Origin: Alphaproteobacteria bacterium
Lineage (GTDB): Bacteria > Pseudomonadota > Alphaproteobacteria > Rhizobiales > Beijerinckiaceae
Length of the DNA: 32,834 nucleotides
NCBI GenBank assembly: GCA_021325385.1
Contig: JAJPHH010000109.1
Location: 1-32,834, forward strand
Reading direction: 5' to 3'
Under the pieces are notes generated by a model. The model ran no database searches, was not told the DNA's origin, and saw nothing but the letters and a program-made list of their open reading frames with translations. The translations under genes and the position numbers were made by a program. Every line of letters begins with the position of its first letter. Positions within the stretch are counted from its first letter, which is position 1. Positions 25,018 through 32,834 of this stretch are shown in pieces.

Positions 25018-27084
25018 TCACGATTTGCGTTGCGGCGGCCCGAGCAGCCGCCATTGCTTCAGCGCCGGCGCCAGCGCCGCGCCGCCTTTGCCGTCGACCG
25101 GGCCGGTATAATAGCCGGCGCTTTTTAGCCGCGCCTCGACGGCCTTGATCGTCTCGTGCGACCATGTCGGCGCTTTGGACGTCAATTGGCTGAACGCCTC
25201 GCCCGAATCGCCGGCGACGCCGCGCAGCAATTCCTCCGCCGCCGCTTCCGGGTCCTTGGCGACGCCGCGGCCCTCGTCGAGCAGGATCGCCGCCGCGACA
25301 TAGCCGCGCGGATCGCCGAGCGCCGCCGATCGACGGAACAAGTCCAGCGCTTCGCGCGGGCCGCCGGCGACGCCTTGCTCGGCGAGCACGCCGAGATCAT
25401 AGGCGGCGATCGCCGAGCCGCCCGCCGTCGCGCCCTTGAGCAGCGCGACGGCGCGCGCCGTGTCGCGTTCGATTCCGGCGCCCTTCATCAGCGCGACGGC
25501 GAGGTTGATCGCGCCGTCGGCGCTGCCGCGCGCCGCGGCCTTGGCGTAAAGCTCGTCCGCCTCCCTGAGGTCCTTGGCGACGCCGTCGCCCGCTTCATAG
25601 AGCAGGCCGAGACTGACCAGGGCCCGCGCGTCGCCGGCCTCCGCCGCCTGCTTATAGAGGCGGACCGCCTCGTCCCGTTCGCCGGCCGCCGCGGTCGCGC
25701 GGGCGAGCAGCGCGACGTAATGCGCTTGATCGGGATGTTGCGCGGCCGCCTCGCGGCAGGCGGCGATGGCGAGATCGGCGTTGCGCGCCAGAGTCTCGAG
25801 CTCGGTTCCAGGGAAATCGGCGGTCGCGTCGCGCGGATGCGTCGCGAGCCGCTGGCAGACGATCCCCGGCGGCGCGCCGGCGTTTTGCGCATCGGGCAGG
25901 CTCGCCAGCTGCGCCTCCGCCTCCTGGCGATGCGGCCCGTTCGGATAGCGGGCGAGATAGAGTTCGAGCAGCGGCCGCTGGCGCTCGCTCTTGGCGAGAC
26001 GCCAAAGCAAGTCTTCGACGTTTTCGTTCGCCGCCGGCGCCGCGGCCGCCTTGTTCTGACGGCCCAGTTCGTCGAGCAGCGCCTTGGCGTCGCCGGCATG
26101 CGCGCCTTCCGGATAGCGGTCGAGATAGATGCGCAGCAGGCTGGCGTCCTTTTGTCCCGCGCCAAGGCGCCAGAGCAGCGTCTCGGACGACCCGCCCTCC
26201 GACATTTGGCCAGGGACGAAGTAGAATTGCCGGGTGAGCGAAGAATTCTCCCAAGGGATTTGCGCGCCGCCGGTCATGGCGATGACGTCTTTCCGGACCT
26301 CGATCATCATGCTCGAAATGTCTTGCCCGGCCGTCGCCAGATGGCTGAGCAGGGCCTGGGCGAACGGGCTGTTCCGGCCGGCGCCGTCATAGGCGACATT
26401 GTCGGGCTGGGTCGCGAAAGCGATCAGGAAATTGGCCGCGTCGCCGACCCGGGCCAAACCTTGCGGGCGCGCCGCCGACGAAGCGTCCTTCACCGGATTG
26501 GTCCGGCACGCGTCGAGGAAGAGCAGGCGAATCCCTTTCGCCTGCTGCAGGGCCTTCATCACCTCGTCGAAATGGATCGTATGTTTGTAGATGTCCTGCT
26601 CGTCATGCAGCTCCGCATCGACCGGGATCAAATAATTATGGCCCGCGACCTGCACGCCATGGCCGCTGTAATAGACCAAAGCGACGTCGGCCTCAGCCGA
26701 CGCCTTGGCGAAATCGGCGATGGCCCGCTCCATGCCGGCGCGGTCGAGATCGACGCCGAGCGTGACTTGGAAGCCGAGCGTCCGCAATTCGGCGGCGATG
26801 TCCTTGGCGTCGAAAGGCGGATTGTTCAGAACCGGCACATGCCGGTACTGCCCGTCGCCGATGACCAGCGCGATGCGAGTCTCGGCGACGGCCGGGCGCC
26901 CGCCGACCAGCGCCATCAGCAAAGCGAGGAGCAAGGCCAAGCGACGCGGCGGCGATAAACGCCAGCGAGCGGCGCGCGATCCGAACGCAGGCGAACGACC
27001 CGCCCGGCGAGCGGCGCGGCGACCGGCTTCCGCCCAGGGCGGCCAAAGCGATTCGATCCCAGCGCAAATCACGCCCAGCGACAT
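25018..27084 (-). CDS. Exported caspase-like (C14) protease with Sel1 repeats and PG-binding-like domain
   Basis: A 688-aa protein from ATG 27084. After an n-region of about 48 residues comes a hydrophobic core (LALLLALLMALVGG) and a likely cleavage site after AVA (residue 67). The caspase domain follows: ALVIGDGQY, YYSGHGVQ with catalytic His near 142, and LLFLDACRTNP with catalytic Cys near 193. A middle segment has TPR-like spacing, residues about 473-622 are Sel1-like repeats (for example LGLLYEAGDGVAKD), and about 642-680 resembles a peptidoglycan-binding domain (ARLKSAGYYTGPVDGKGG). The frame is open to 27261, but that extension would run through the palindrome at 27171 and looks non-coding. 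It converges on the Lon-like operon. Substrates are unknown. Confidence 0.83.
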   Translation of the reverse strand: MSLGVICAGIESLWPPWAEAGRRAARRAGRSPAFGSRAARWRLSPPRRLALLLALLMALVGGRPAVAETRIALVIGDGQYRHVPVLNNPPFDAKDIAAELRTLGFQVTLGVDLDRAGMERAIADFAKASAEADVALVYYSGHGVQVAGHNYLIPVDAELHDEQDIYKHTIHFDEVMKALQQAKGIRLLFLDACRTNPVKDASSAARPQGLARVGDAANFLIAFATQPDNVAYDGAGRNSPFAQALLSHLATAGQDISSMMIEVRKDVIAMTGGAQIPWENSSLTRQFYFVPGQMSEGGSSETLLWRLGAGQKDASLLRIYLDRYPEGAHAGDAKALLDELGRQNKAAAAPAANENVEDLLWRLAKSERQRPLLELYLARYPNGPHRQEAEAQLASLPDAQNAGAPPGIVCQRLATHPRDATADFPGTELETLARNADLAIAACREAAAQHPDQAHYVALLARATAAAGERDEAVRLYKQAAEAGDARALVSLGLLYEAGDGVAKDLREADELYAKAAARGSADGAINLAVALMKGAGIERDTARAVALLKGATAGGSAIAAYDLGVLAEQGVAGGPREALDLFRRSAALGDPRGYVAAAILLDEGRGVAKDPEAAAEELLRGVAGDSGEAFSQLTSKAPTWSHETIKAVEARLKSAGYYTGPVDGKGGAALAPALKQWRLLGPPQRKS

Positions 27085-27952
27085 GCTCTCGCGCGCCCCT
27101 CGCCGCCGCGCGGGCGGAAAAACCTCGACCGCGGCGGTCGAATTCCGCCCGACGCGAATCTGGCCTCTCATTCCGTAGCGTAACATCACGCTACGGAAGA
27201 ATAGACGCGCAACGGCAAGCGCGGCTGCAAAACAGGCCGAGGGGCCTTCCGCGTCCGCCAAGAATTTCCAAATCTATATTTCCGCGAATCGGGGAATTTC
27301 AAAGGCTTGCGATGCAGAAAATTTGGATTCGCGTTTTTCCGACGGGCTCCAAGCAACAGCGAACACAGCTATGATCGTCAGGAAAGTCGAGCCGGTCAAT
27401 CTTTTTGTCGCATCGGCGCGGCCGGCGCGCGATAAAGTACAACCGTCTCAATCAGTTGGGGCCAAGTGCATGGCGAGGCAGCAGGGTGGCGATAATCGCC
27501 CGCCGCTGGGCCGCCGCCGCGGGTCCGAGCAAGGCGTCGCTCTACAATCCGAACGCGCCCGTCGCGCGGCATAGATTGGTTGCCGAGGCGGCCGCGGCGC
27601 CGATGGCTCTCACGCGCTCGAAGATCGCAGCGATCGGCAGGGACGGCGGCGGCAGCCGAGTCGGTCCGGCCGATCGAGCCTGCGGAGACAACGCCGAAGC
27701 GAACAGCGGCCGGCTCGACGCCGCCGCGCGCCTGCGTCGCCGCGGTGGCGCCGACCGAGTGCCCACCAAAGGCTCCGCCGGCCCCATAGCGATACGGAGA
27801 GGCGAGCGCAGACGTACAAGCCGCAAGCGCCGGTTATCGTTTACTCGGCCGGGCTGGTACAAAGTCCCACCGATCTTCTCGTGCTGGCGAGTTTGCTTTG
27901 GGTATTACACTCTCCATAGTACGACCGGCCGAAGCGCTCTGCTACCTAATGT
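27085..27952. other. Gene-poor interval between caspase and OLD genes
   Basis: I find no convincing gene here. Frames on both strands (including 27405-28340 on plus) are low-complexity Arg/Ala-rich and match no family I know. Composition changes along it: moderate GC at 27200-27480, high at 27480-27830, then falling into the low-GC nuclease gene. It contains the palindrome 27171-27198 and probably the caspase promoter; the rest may be decayed DNA. Confidence 0.5.
27171..27198. promoter_or_regulatory. Perfect inverted repeat, probable operator for the caspase gene
   Basis: TTCCGTAGCGT and ACGCTACGGAA form 11-bp perfect arms around the 6-nt centre AACATC. It lies 87-114 nt upstream of the caspase ATG. 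Size and symmetry fit a dimeric repressor site such as those of the TetR family; no regulator gene is in the window. Confidence 0.5.
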
Positions 27953-30022
27953 TTACCCGGGAGGGACGCCTAATGATGTTGATAGGATGTCTTTCATGAC
28001 CCGCCAGTTGTCGGACATATTCATTGCCATCCGAGTTACGATACTCTTCTTAAACTCCTTTTTGTCCATATTTATCTGGTACGCCTTATATAGATCGTCG
28101 ATCAACTTCTTCCCATTGCAGCGATCCCTCCAAGTGGATTCCCACTCGGTCTCGATTGCCTTCCTTCGAACCTCTGCATTTGCTACGAATGACGCAGACC
28201 AGTTGCTTGGTTCGAATGTGTGCAGACTCTCTTTTACCGATTGCAGTCGACCAGCTAGCGCTCCGGCTGCGTCGACTAGGTCTTTATCTTTGACATCCTC
28301 ATTGCGTAAGCCAGGAGACGGAGGACATACTTCATTGTAAGCTTCTCGAATTGCCTTCTCGGCGGCTTGCGTCAAAGCAAGTTGTTTCAAAGCGCCTGCA
28401 AATGACCCGCGAGATTCAACACTCCGGGTTCCAAACGACGTAATCAAATCAAACAATATATCGTCCTGTATCAAATAATTTTCGATACAATGTTTCGACC
28501 ATTGTATCACCTTTACATAGTTCCCGTTTTGGAATTGGATTGGATTGCCGTCGTTGTCGATGATAAATAGCTGAATTTTTCTCAATCTTCCTTTTTCCTC
28601 CTCTTTCTTGAGAAGGGGAGCTTCTCGTTCGACATCACCTCGACCACCGAGCGCGCTTATCTTGTACCCTGTTACCAATTCCCCAAATCCGGCTTTTATT
28701 ATTTCACTATCATGCTCGCCTTCGACATAGATGTTTCCTTTTGTGAAGAGCACGTCAGCGGTCGAATTGCCAAGTCGCCCGATCACCTCAAACAACTCTC
28801 GCTGATCACTCGGCATGATCGGCGTAAGATCGGTCCCGGATCGCAAATGATACAAAGCGCAATTGCTGTTTGCGAAGGCGTCCCGTACGATCTCCGGACT
28901 ATGCGTGCAAATGAAAACCTGAACAGGTAATTTTGCGACACAATGTTCAAAGATGAAGGGTAAGATGCGTTCCTGAATAGCTGAATTAAGATGTAATTCA
29001 GGTTCATCCAATAAAACAATTCCGCCGGACTCCATAGTCAGGCTGATATACAGAAAAGTTAGCAGCAATCCCTTTTCACCACTGCTCATGAAGTCGATGT
29101 CAAATGATTTACCAGTCGACTTATCATCAACTAAAATTCGGAGAAGACCGAGAGAATTCGATTCAAGCTTGGTCAGAGATTTGCCTGGTAGAAGCGACTT
29201 GAATATCAAATCAAACTCAGCCATCAGCTTATCTGTGCCAGCCGAACCCAACAATAGAGTCTGTATTATTGCTTGTTTCACCCTCTGGTATTTTACATTG
29301 GGTGTTGCCATGTGTGACAGCAACTGCTGCATTGCGTCAGCACTGCCGAGTTGTATCGGTTGCTCTCCTTGAGGCATTGCACGGTCGGCCGGAAAGAAAC
29401 TCATCAAGGTTTTATTTGTCGCCAGTCGTCGATCCAAAATCGTCAAGAGAGTCTGGTTAAAGCTATCCGCTCCTCGAATTGAACGGTCAGAAACATTCAT
29501 TCTGAGTTCGATATCGAAATTGAACCCATCGGAAATCGTCTGGACCCGTTCTGCAGCGTCCTTTGTCAACTCTCCAATGCGCTTCCGACCGTTTTGAGAG
29601 GAAAGATATTGCGTGAACCCGAGCGTATTTTCAGCGGCGCTATTCCCCAACTCGGTTTGCAACATCAGCATCGAGATTTGTCCGATTGAGTTTCGCAAGA
29701 CGCCGATCTCAGTCGGAGATAGTTGCATGTTGAAGCCGAGCTTTATTTCATTGCTGGGATCATTGGCGAGCGACGCGATATCAACGCCGGGGCTGCCTAT
29801 TGCTTGATAGTGAGGACTCAATCCCCCGATGTTGATAAGGGCCTGCTGAGCCTCCACTGGTATCCGTGGACCCAGCATTGATTTTGGCAATCGAATGGCT
29901 TCAAGGAGGCTCGACTTCCCGACCGCGTTCGGCCCCGAGATTACATTGACATCTTTTGCGCCCTCCAAAACTATGTCTTTAAGACCGCGAAAATTCTGAG
30001 CCCAGAGCCGATTTATCCGCAT
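27953..30022 (-). CDS. OLD-family ATPase with TOPRIM nuclease domain
   Basis: A 689-aa protein combining an ABC-type ATPase with a TOPRIM domain, the OLD nuclease architecture used in phage defence. Walker A is GPNAVGKSS (30-38), the signature SSGEKG lies at 313-318, Walker B GGIVLLDEPE at 333-342 and the H-loop THSPE near 373. TOPRIM follows with VEGEHD (433-438) and IIDND (487-491). No helicase (GajB-like) or reverse transcriptase neighbour is visible, which favours a stand-alone class 1 OLD protein. Base composition is markedly AT-richer than every other gene here, indicating recent acquisition. It lies between the gene-poor interval and typA. Confidence 0.85.
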   Translation of the reverse strand: MRINRLWAQNFRGLKDIVLEGAKDVNVISGPNAVGKSSLLEAIRLPKSMLGPRIPVEAQQALINIGGLSPHYQAIGSPGVDIASLANDPSNEIKLGFNMQLSPTEIGVLRNSIGQISMLMLQTELGNSAAENTLGFTQYLSSQNGRKRIGELTKDAAERVQTISDGFNFDIELRMNVSDRSIRGADSFNQTLLTILDRRLATNKTLMSFFPADRAMPQGEQPIQLGSADAMQQLLSHMATPNVKYQRVKQAIIQTLLLGSAGTDKLMAEFDLIFKSLLPGKSLTKLESNSLGLLRILVDDKSTGKSFDIDFMSSGEKGLLLTFLYISLTMESGGIVLLDEPELHLNSAIQERILPFIFEHCVAKLPVQVFICTHSPEIVRDAFANSNCALYHLRSGTDLTPIMPSDQRELFEVIGRLGNSTADVLFTKGNIYVEGEHDSEIIKAGFGELVTGYKISALGGRGDVEREAPLLKKEEEKGRLRKIQLFIIDNDGNPIQFQNGNYVKVIQWSKHCIENYLIQDDILFDLITSFGTRSVESRGSFAGALKQLALTQAAEKAIREAYNEVCPPSPGLRNEDVKDKDLVDAAGALAGRLQSVKESLHTFEPSNWSASFVANAEVRRKAIETEWESTWRDRCNGKKLIDDLYKAYQINMDKKEFKKSIVTRMAMNMSDNWRVMKDILSTSLGVPPG

Positions 30023-30301
30023 TTAGTGCGTCCAATTTTTAATCTCAAAGAGATTGGTATTTATGTGAAACTTTGCGGTCGACCTTGCGATTCGCCTGTA
30101 TAGTATCGCTTTGAGGGTCGCATTTGCGAGCGTGTAACGCACGGGTCTTCCCTTTCCCTCCAAAATCCTGTATCGCGCTGCACAAATTCGACCGGGCTGC
30201 AGGGCGGTCCGCTGTCGCGTTCCCGTCATGTCAGCCCTTTTGAAGGCGTTCGTTGAGGCGCGGGCTTCGATTCGCGCCTTTCGCCGCTTCGGAAAACCGC
30301 T

Positions 30302-32122
30302 ATGCAATTGCGCAACATCGCCATCATCGCCCATGTCGACCACGGCAAGACGACCCTGGTCGACCGGCTCCTCCAGCAATCCGGCGCGTTCCGCGAGAAC
30401 CAGCGGGTCGCCGAGCGGGTGATGGATTCGAACGACCTCGAGCGCGAGCGCGGCATCACCATCCTCGCCAAGGCGACCTCGGTCGTCTGGAAGGAGACGC
30501 GCATCAACATCGTCGACACGCCCGGCCATGCCGATTTCGGCGGCGAGGTCGAGCGGATTCTGTCGATGGTCGACGGCGCGATCGTGCTGGTCGACGCGGC
30601 CGAGGGGCCGATGCCGCAGACCAAGTTCGTCGTCGGCAAAGCCTTGAAGATCGGCCTCAAGCCGATCGTCTGCATCAACAAGGTCGACAAGCCCGACGCG
30701 CGGCCGACCGAGGTCGTCAACGAGGTGTTCGACCTGTTCGCGGCGCTCGACGCGAGCGACGAGCAGCTCGATTTCCCGATCCTCTACGGCTCGGCCAAGC
30801 AGGGCTGGATGGCGCTCGCCGCCGACGGGCCGAAGGAGAACATGGCGCCGCTCTTCGATCTCGTGCTCCGCCATGTCGAGCCGCCGAAAGTCGGCGAGGG
30901 CGGCTTCCGCATGCTCGGCACTCTGCTCGAGGCCAATCCCTATCTCGGCCGGGTCATTACCGGCCGCGTCTTTTCCGGCTCGATCAAGCCGAACGCGCCG
31001 GCCAAGGTGCTCGACCGCAAGGGCAATGTGATCGAGCAGGGCCGAGTCTCGAAAATACTCGCCTTCCGGGGCATCGAGCGCGCGCCGATCGAGGAGGCCG
31101 AGGCGGGCGACATCGTCGCGATCGCCGGCTTAGAGAAGTTCAACGTCGCCGACACGCTCGCGGCGCTCGACGTCGTCGAGCCGTTGCAGGCGCAGCCGAT
31201 CGACCCGCCGACTTTGTCGATGACCTTCCTCGTTAACGATTCGCCGCTCGCCGGCACGGAGGGCGACAAGGTGACGAGCCGGGTCATCCGCGACCGCCTG
31301 TTCAAGGAGGCGGAGGGCAATGTCGCGCTGAAAGTCGAGCCGGCGCCGACGACCGACGCGTTCATCGTCTCGGGCCGCGGCGAATTGCAGCTCGCGATCC
31401 TGATCGAGACGATGCGCCGGGAGGGTTTCGAACTCGCCGTGTCGCGGCCGAAAGTGGTGATGAACCGCAACGAGAACGGCCAATTGCTCGAGCCGATCGA
31501 AGAGGTCGTCATCGACGTCGACGAAGAGCATTCGGGAATCGTCGTCAGGAAAATGTCGGAGCGCAAGGGCGAGATGGTCGAGATGCGCCCCTCCGGCGGC
31601 GGAAGGCTGCGGCTCGTCTTCCATGCGCCAACGCGCGGGCTGATCGGCTATCTCGGCGAGCTCTTGACCGATACGCGCGGCACCGCGGTGATGAACCGGC
31701 TGTTCCATTCCTACGCGCCGTGGAAGGGCGACATCCAGGGCCGGCGCAACGGCGTCCTGATCTCGAACGATGCCGGCGAGGCGGTCGCCTATGCGATGTG
31801 GAACCTCGAAGATCGCGGCCCGATGATGATCGAGCCGGGCGTCAAGGTCTATCAGGGCATGATCGTCGGCGAGCATACGCGCGACAACGATCTCGAAGTC
31901 AACGTGCTCAAGGGCAAGAAGCTGACCAATATCCGCACGCACTCGAAGGACGAAGCGGTGCGGCTGACCCCGCCGATCCAGATGACGCTCGAAAAGGCGC
32001 TGGCCTATATCGAGGACGACGAGCTGGTCGAAGTGACGCCGAAATCGATCAGGTTGCGCAAGGCGCTGCTCGATCCGAACGAGCGCAAGAAGGCGGAGCG
32101 GGCGCGGGCGAGCGGGACGTAG
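30302..32122 (+). CDS. typA: TypA/BipA ribosome-associated GTPase
   Basis: A 606-aa translational GTPase of normal length. G motifs are intact: AHVDHGKTT (10-18), ERGIT, DTPGHADFGGEV, NKVDKPDA, and the SAKQGW loop. Domain II and EF-G-like domains III and V follow, with GRGELQLAILIETMRREGFE and PTRGLIGYLGELLTDTRG, and the BipA-specific C-terminal domain with LKGKKLTNIRTHSKDEAVRL and the TPKSIRLRK ending. It assists 50S ribosome assembly and growth under stress such as low temperature. No Shine-Dalgarno is obvious near ATG 30302. The 279-nt upstream gap is shared with the divergent OLD gene. Confidence 0.97.
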   Translation: MQLRNIAIIAHVDHGKTTLVDRLLQQSGAFRENQRVAERVMDSNDLERERGITILAKATSVVWKETRINIVDTPGHADFGGEVERILSMVDGAIVLVDAAEGPMPQTKFVVGKALKIGLKPIVCINKVDKPDARPTEVVNEVFDLFAALDASDEQLDFPILYGSAKQGWMALAADGPKENMAPLFDLVLRHVEPPKVGEGGFRMLGTLLEANPYLGRVITGRVFSGSIKPNAPAKVLDRKGNVIEQGRVSKILAFRGIERAPIEEAEAGDIVAIAGLEKFNVADTLAALDVVEPLQAQPIDPPTLSMTFLVNDSPLAGTEGDKVTSRVIRDRLFKEAEGNVALKVEPAPTTDAFIVSGRGELQLAILIETMRREGFELAVSRPKVVMNRNENGQLLEPIEEVVIDVDEEHSGIVVRKMSERKGEMVEMRPSGGGRLRLVFHAPTRGLIGYLGELLTDTRGTAVMNRLFHSYAPWKGDIQGRRNGVLISNDAGEAVAYAMWNLEDRGPMMIEPGVKVYQGMIVGEHTRDNDLEVNVLKGKKLTNIRTHSKDEAVRLTPPIQMTLEKALAYIEDDELVEVTPKSIRLRKALLDPNERKKAERARASGT

Positions 32123-32236
32123 GAGGCGGCTTGATCCGCCCGAGGCTTTTCGTAGCGCGGAGAGCGGAGAGCGGACCGCAGGTACATCGCGAACCGTCGT
32201 TAATCCCCCCTTCTGCGCGCGCCCCTCACACTTGTT

Positions 32237-32452
32237 CAGCCCCTGGTTCGACCCGCCGGAGGCGAGTCGAACATCCGAGCGAAGCGAGGGTCGGGACGCC
32301 CCTCGTCCCGACCCCTCCAGAAGGCCGCCGCGCGCAGCCGGGGTCAAGGGAAGCGCGCAGCAACCCGGAGCCACGCGCAGCTTCGCGTGAGCGAAGCGAG
32401 CATGGCGAGGATTGCGAGCACTGGACCTTGACGCCGGCGAGCACGGCGGCAT
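32237..32452 (+). repeat. Left arm of a long inverted repeat
   Basis: About 216 bp starting CAGCCCCTGGTTCGACCCGC and ending GAGCACGGCGGCAT. The reverse complement of 32619-32830 matches it nearly throughout, with small indels and point differences, for example near 32279-32310 and 32351-32362. Confidence 0.85.
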
Positions 32453-32503
32453 GAGACGCCACGCGGTTTCGAAAAGTATAGGCATCGCGCCGCTGGTTCG
32501 CAG

Positions 32504-32541
32504 CGGCTAGCGTACGTGCGGCCTAATCAACCGGCTAGCCG
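32504..32541. repeat. Small stem-loop in the inverted-repeat spacer
   Basis: CGGCTAGC (32504-32511) pairs with GCTAGCCG (32534-32541) around a 22-nt loop, in the spacer between the two long arms. Confidence 0.4.
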
Positions 32542-32618
32542 ATGACGAAGCAAACGACGGTACGGCAGTGCTGCACCGCGCGCGATTGCGGCGAACGCGC
32601 CGCATTTGACAAGCGCCG

Positions 32619-32830
32619 ATGCCGCCGTGCTCGCCGGCGTCAAGCTGCGCTCCTCGCAATCCTCGCCATGCTCGCTCGCTTCGCTCACTGCGCGTGGCTC
32701 CGGGTTGCTGCGGGGCGCAACTTGACCCCGGCTGCGCGCGGCGGCCTTCTGGAAGGGTCGGGGCGAGGGGCGTCGCCCTCGCTCCGCTCGGGAAGTTCGA
32801 CTCGCCTCCGGCGGGTCGAACAAGGGGCTG
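32619..32830 (-). repeat. Right arm of the long inverted repeat
   Basis: About 212 bp, the inverted copy of 32237-32452, starting ATGCCGCCGTGCTCGCCGGC and ending AACAAGGGGCTG. The spacer between the arms is about 166 bp with no gene or transposase. The pair may be two insertions of a dispersed repeat or the edge of a larger palindrome that continues beyond the window. Confidence 0.85.
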
Positions 32831-32834
32831 GACG

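Larger units (their letters stand above)
32123..32834. other. Gene-free right end with repeats
   Basis: No supported gene was found between typA and the window edge. Short open frames at 32226-32462 and 32527-32823 on the minus strand are translations of the repeat arms listed separately and have the Arg/Ser/Gly-rich look of spurious ORFs. No clear terminator follows typA. Confidence 0.6.

Noticed and set aside
25156-26958. Plus-strand 600-codon frame opposite the caspase
   Set aside because: The minus strand has catalytic His/Cys motifs and Sel1 repeats; the plus frame is Arg-rich without motifs.
21047-27084. Type III CRISPR-associated Lon/caspase module
   Set aside because: No CRISPR array, Cas protein or cyclic-oligoadenylate-binding domain is visible in the window.
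27405-28340. Plus-strand 311-codon frame overlapping the 3' end of the OLD gene
   Set aside because: Half is low-complexity and half is antisense to the nuclease; no family resemblance.
27953-30022. Complete Gabija or retron system
   Set aside because: No UvrD-like GajB and no reverse transcriptase or ncRNA is adjacent.
30023-30874. Minus-strand 283-codon frame upstream of OLD
   Set aside because: Antisense to the typA N-terminal GTPase domain and continues into non-coding DNA.
32123-32151. Possible typA terminator (GGCGG/CCGCC stem followed by TTTT)
   Set aside because: The stem is only 5 bp and the T-run is separated from it by six bases, so it is not a credible intrinsic terminator.

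Overview
The window looks like chromosomal DNA of a GC-rich alphaproteobacterium, probably Hyphomicrobiales (Methylocystis/Rhodoblastus-like). This rests on strong G/C third-position bias, the kdp gene style and several intergenic palindromic repeats of types common in alphaproteobacteria. No rRNA, tRNA or CRISPR array was seen. Most genes are tightly packed with ATGA-type overlaps.

Region 1 (1-12572) is a surface-glycan locus. It opens with nonulosonic (pseudaminic-type) acid genes: a PseG hydrolase fused to a PseH-like GNAT domain, a formyltransferase, a PIG-L deacetylase and the PseI synthase. A FemAB-like acyltransferase, a capsule-type glycosyltransferase with a Cys-rich motif, a reverse-strand ElyC/YdcF-like membrane protein, a PhyH-like dioxygenase, a Wzx-like flippase, a hexapeptide acyltransferase and a methyltransferase with a Trm112-like tail follow. 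The PseG gene carries an in-frame 115-bp palindromic repeat.

Region 2 (12588-20926) is a complete high-affinity K+ uptake locus on the minus strand, transcribed as small ORF-kdpF-kdpA-kdpB-kdpC, then a REP-like double hairpin, then kdpD-kdpE. Two tiny genes (27 and 28 codons) lead the operon.

Region 3 (21047-27198) is the most unusual part. A four-gene plus-strand operon encodes two unrecognised proteins, a membrane-anchored protein whose N-terminal half is a Lon-type (S16) proteolytic domain without an AAA+ ATPase, and a secreted protein resembling DUF4384. It faces a convergent gene for an exported caspase-like (C14) protease with Sel1 repeats and a peptidoglycan-binding-like C-terminus. 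Together they could form an uncharacterised two-protease envelope system; this is inference.

Region 4 (about 27200-30130) has a gene-poor stretch followed by a low-GC OLD-family ATPase/TOPRIM nuclease gene, likely an acquired defence gene. Region 5 is typA/bipA (30302-32122), followed by a gene-free end with a roughly 215-bp inverted repeat pair.
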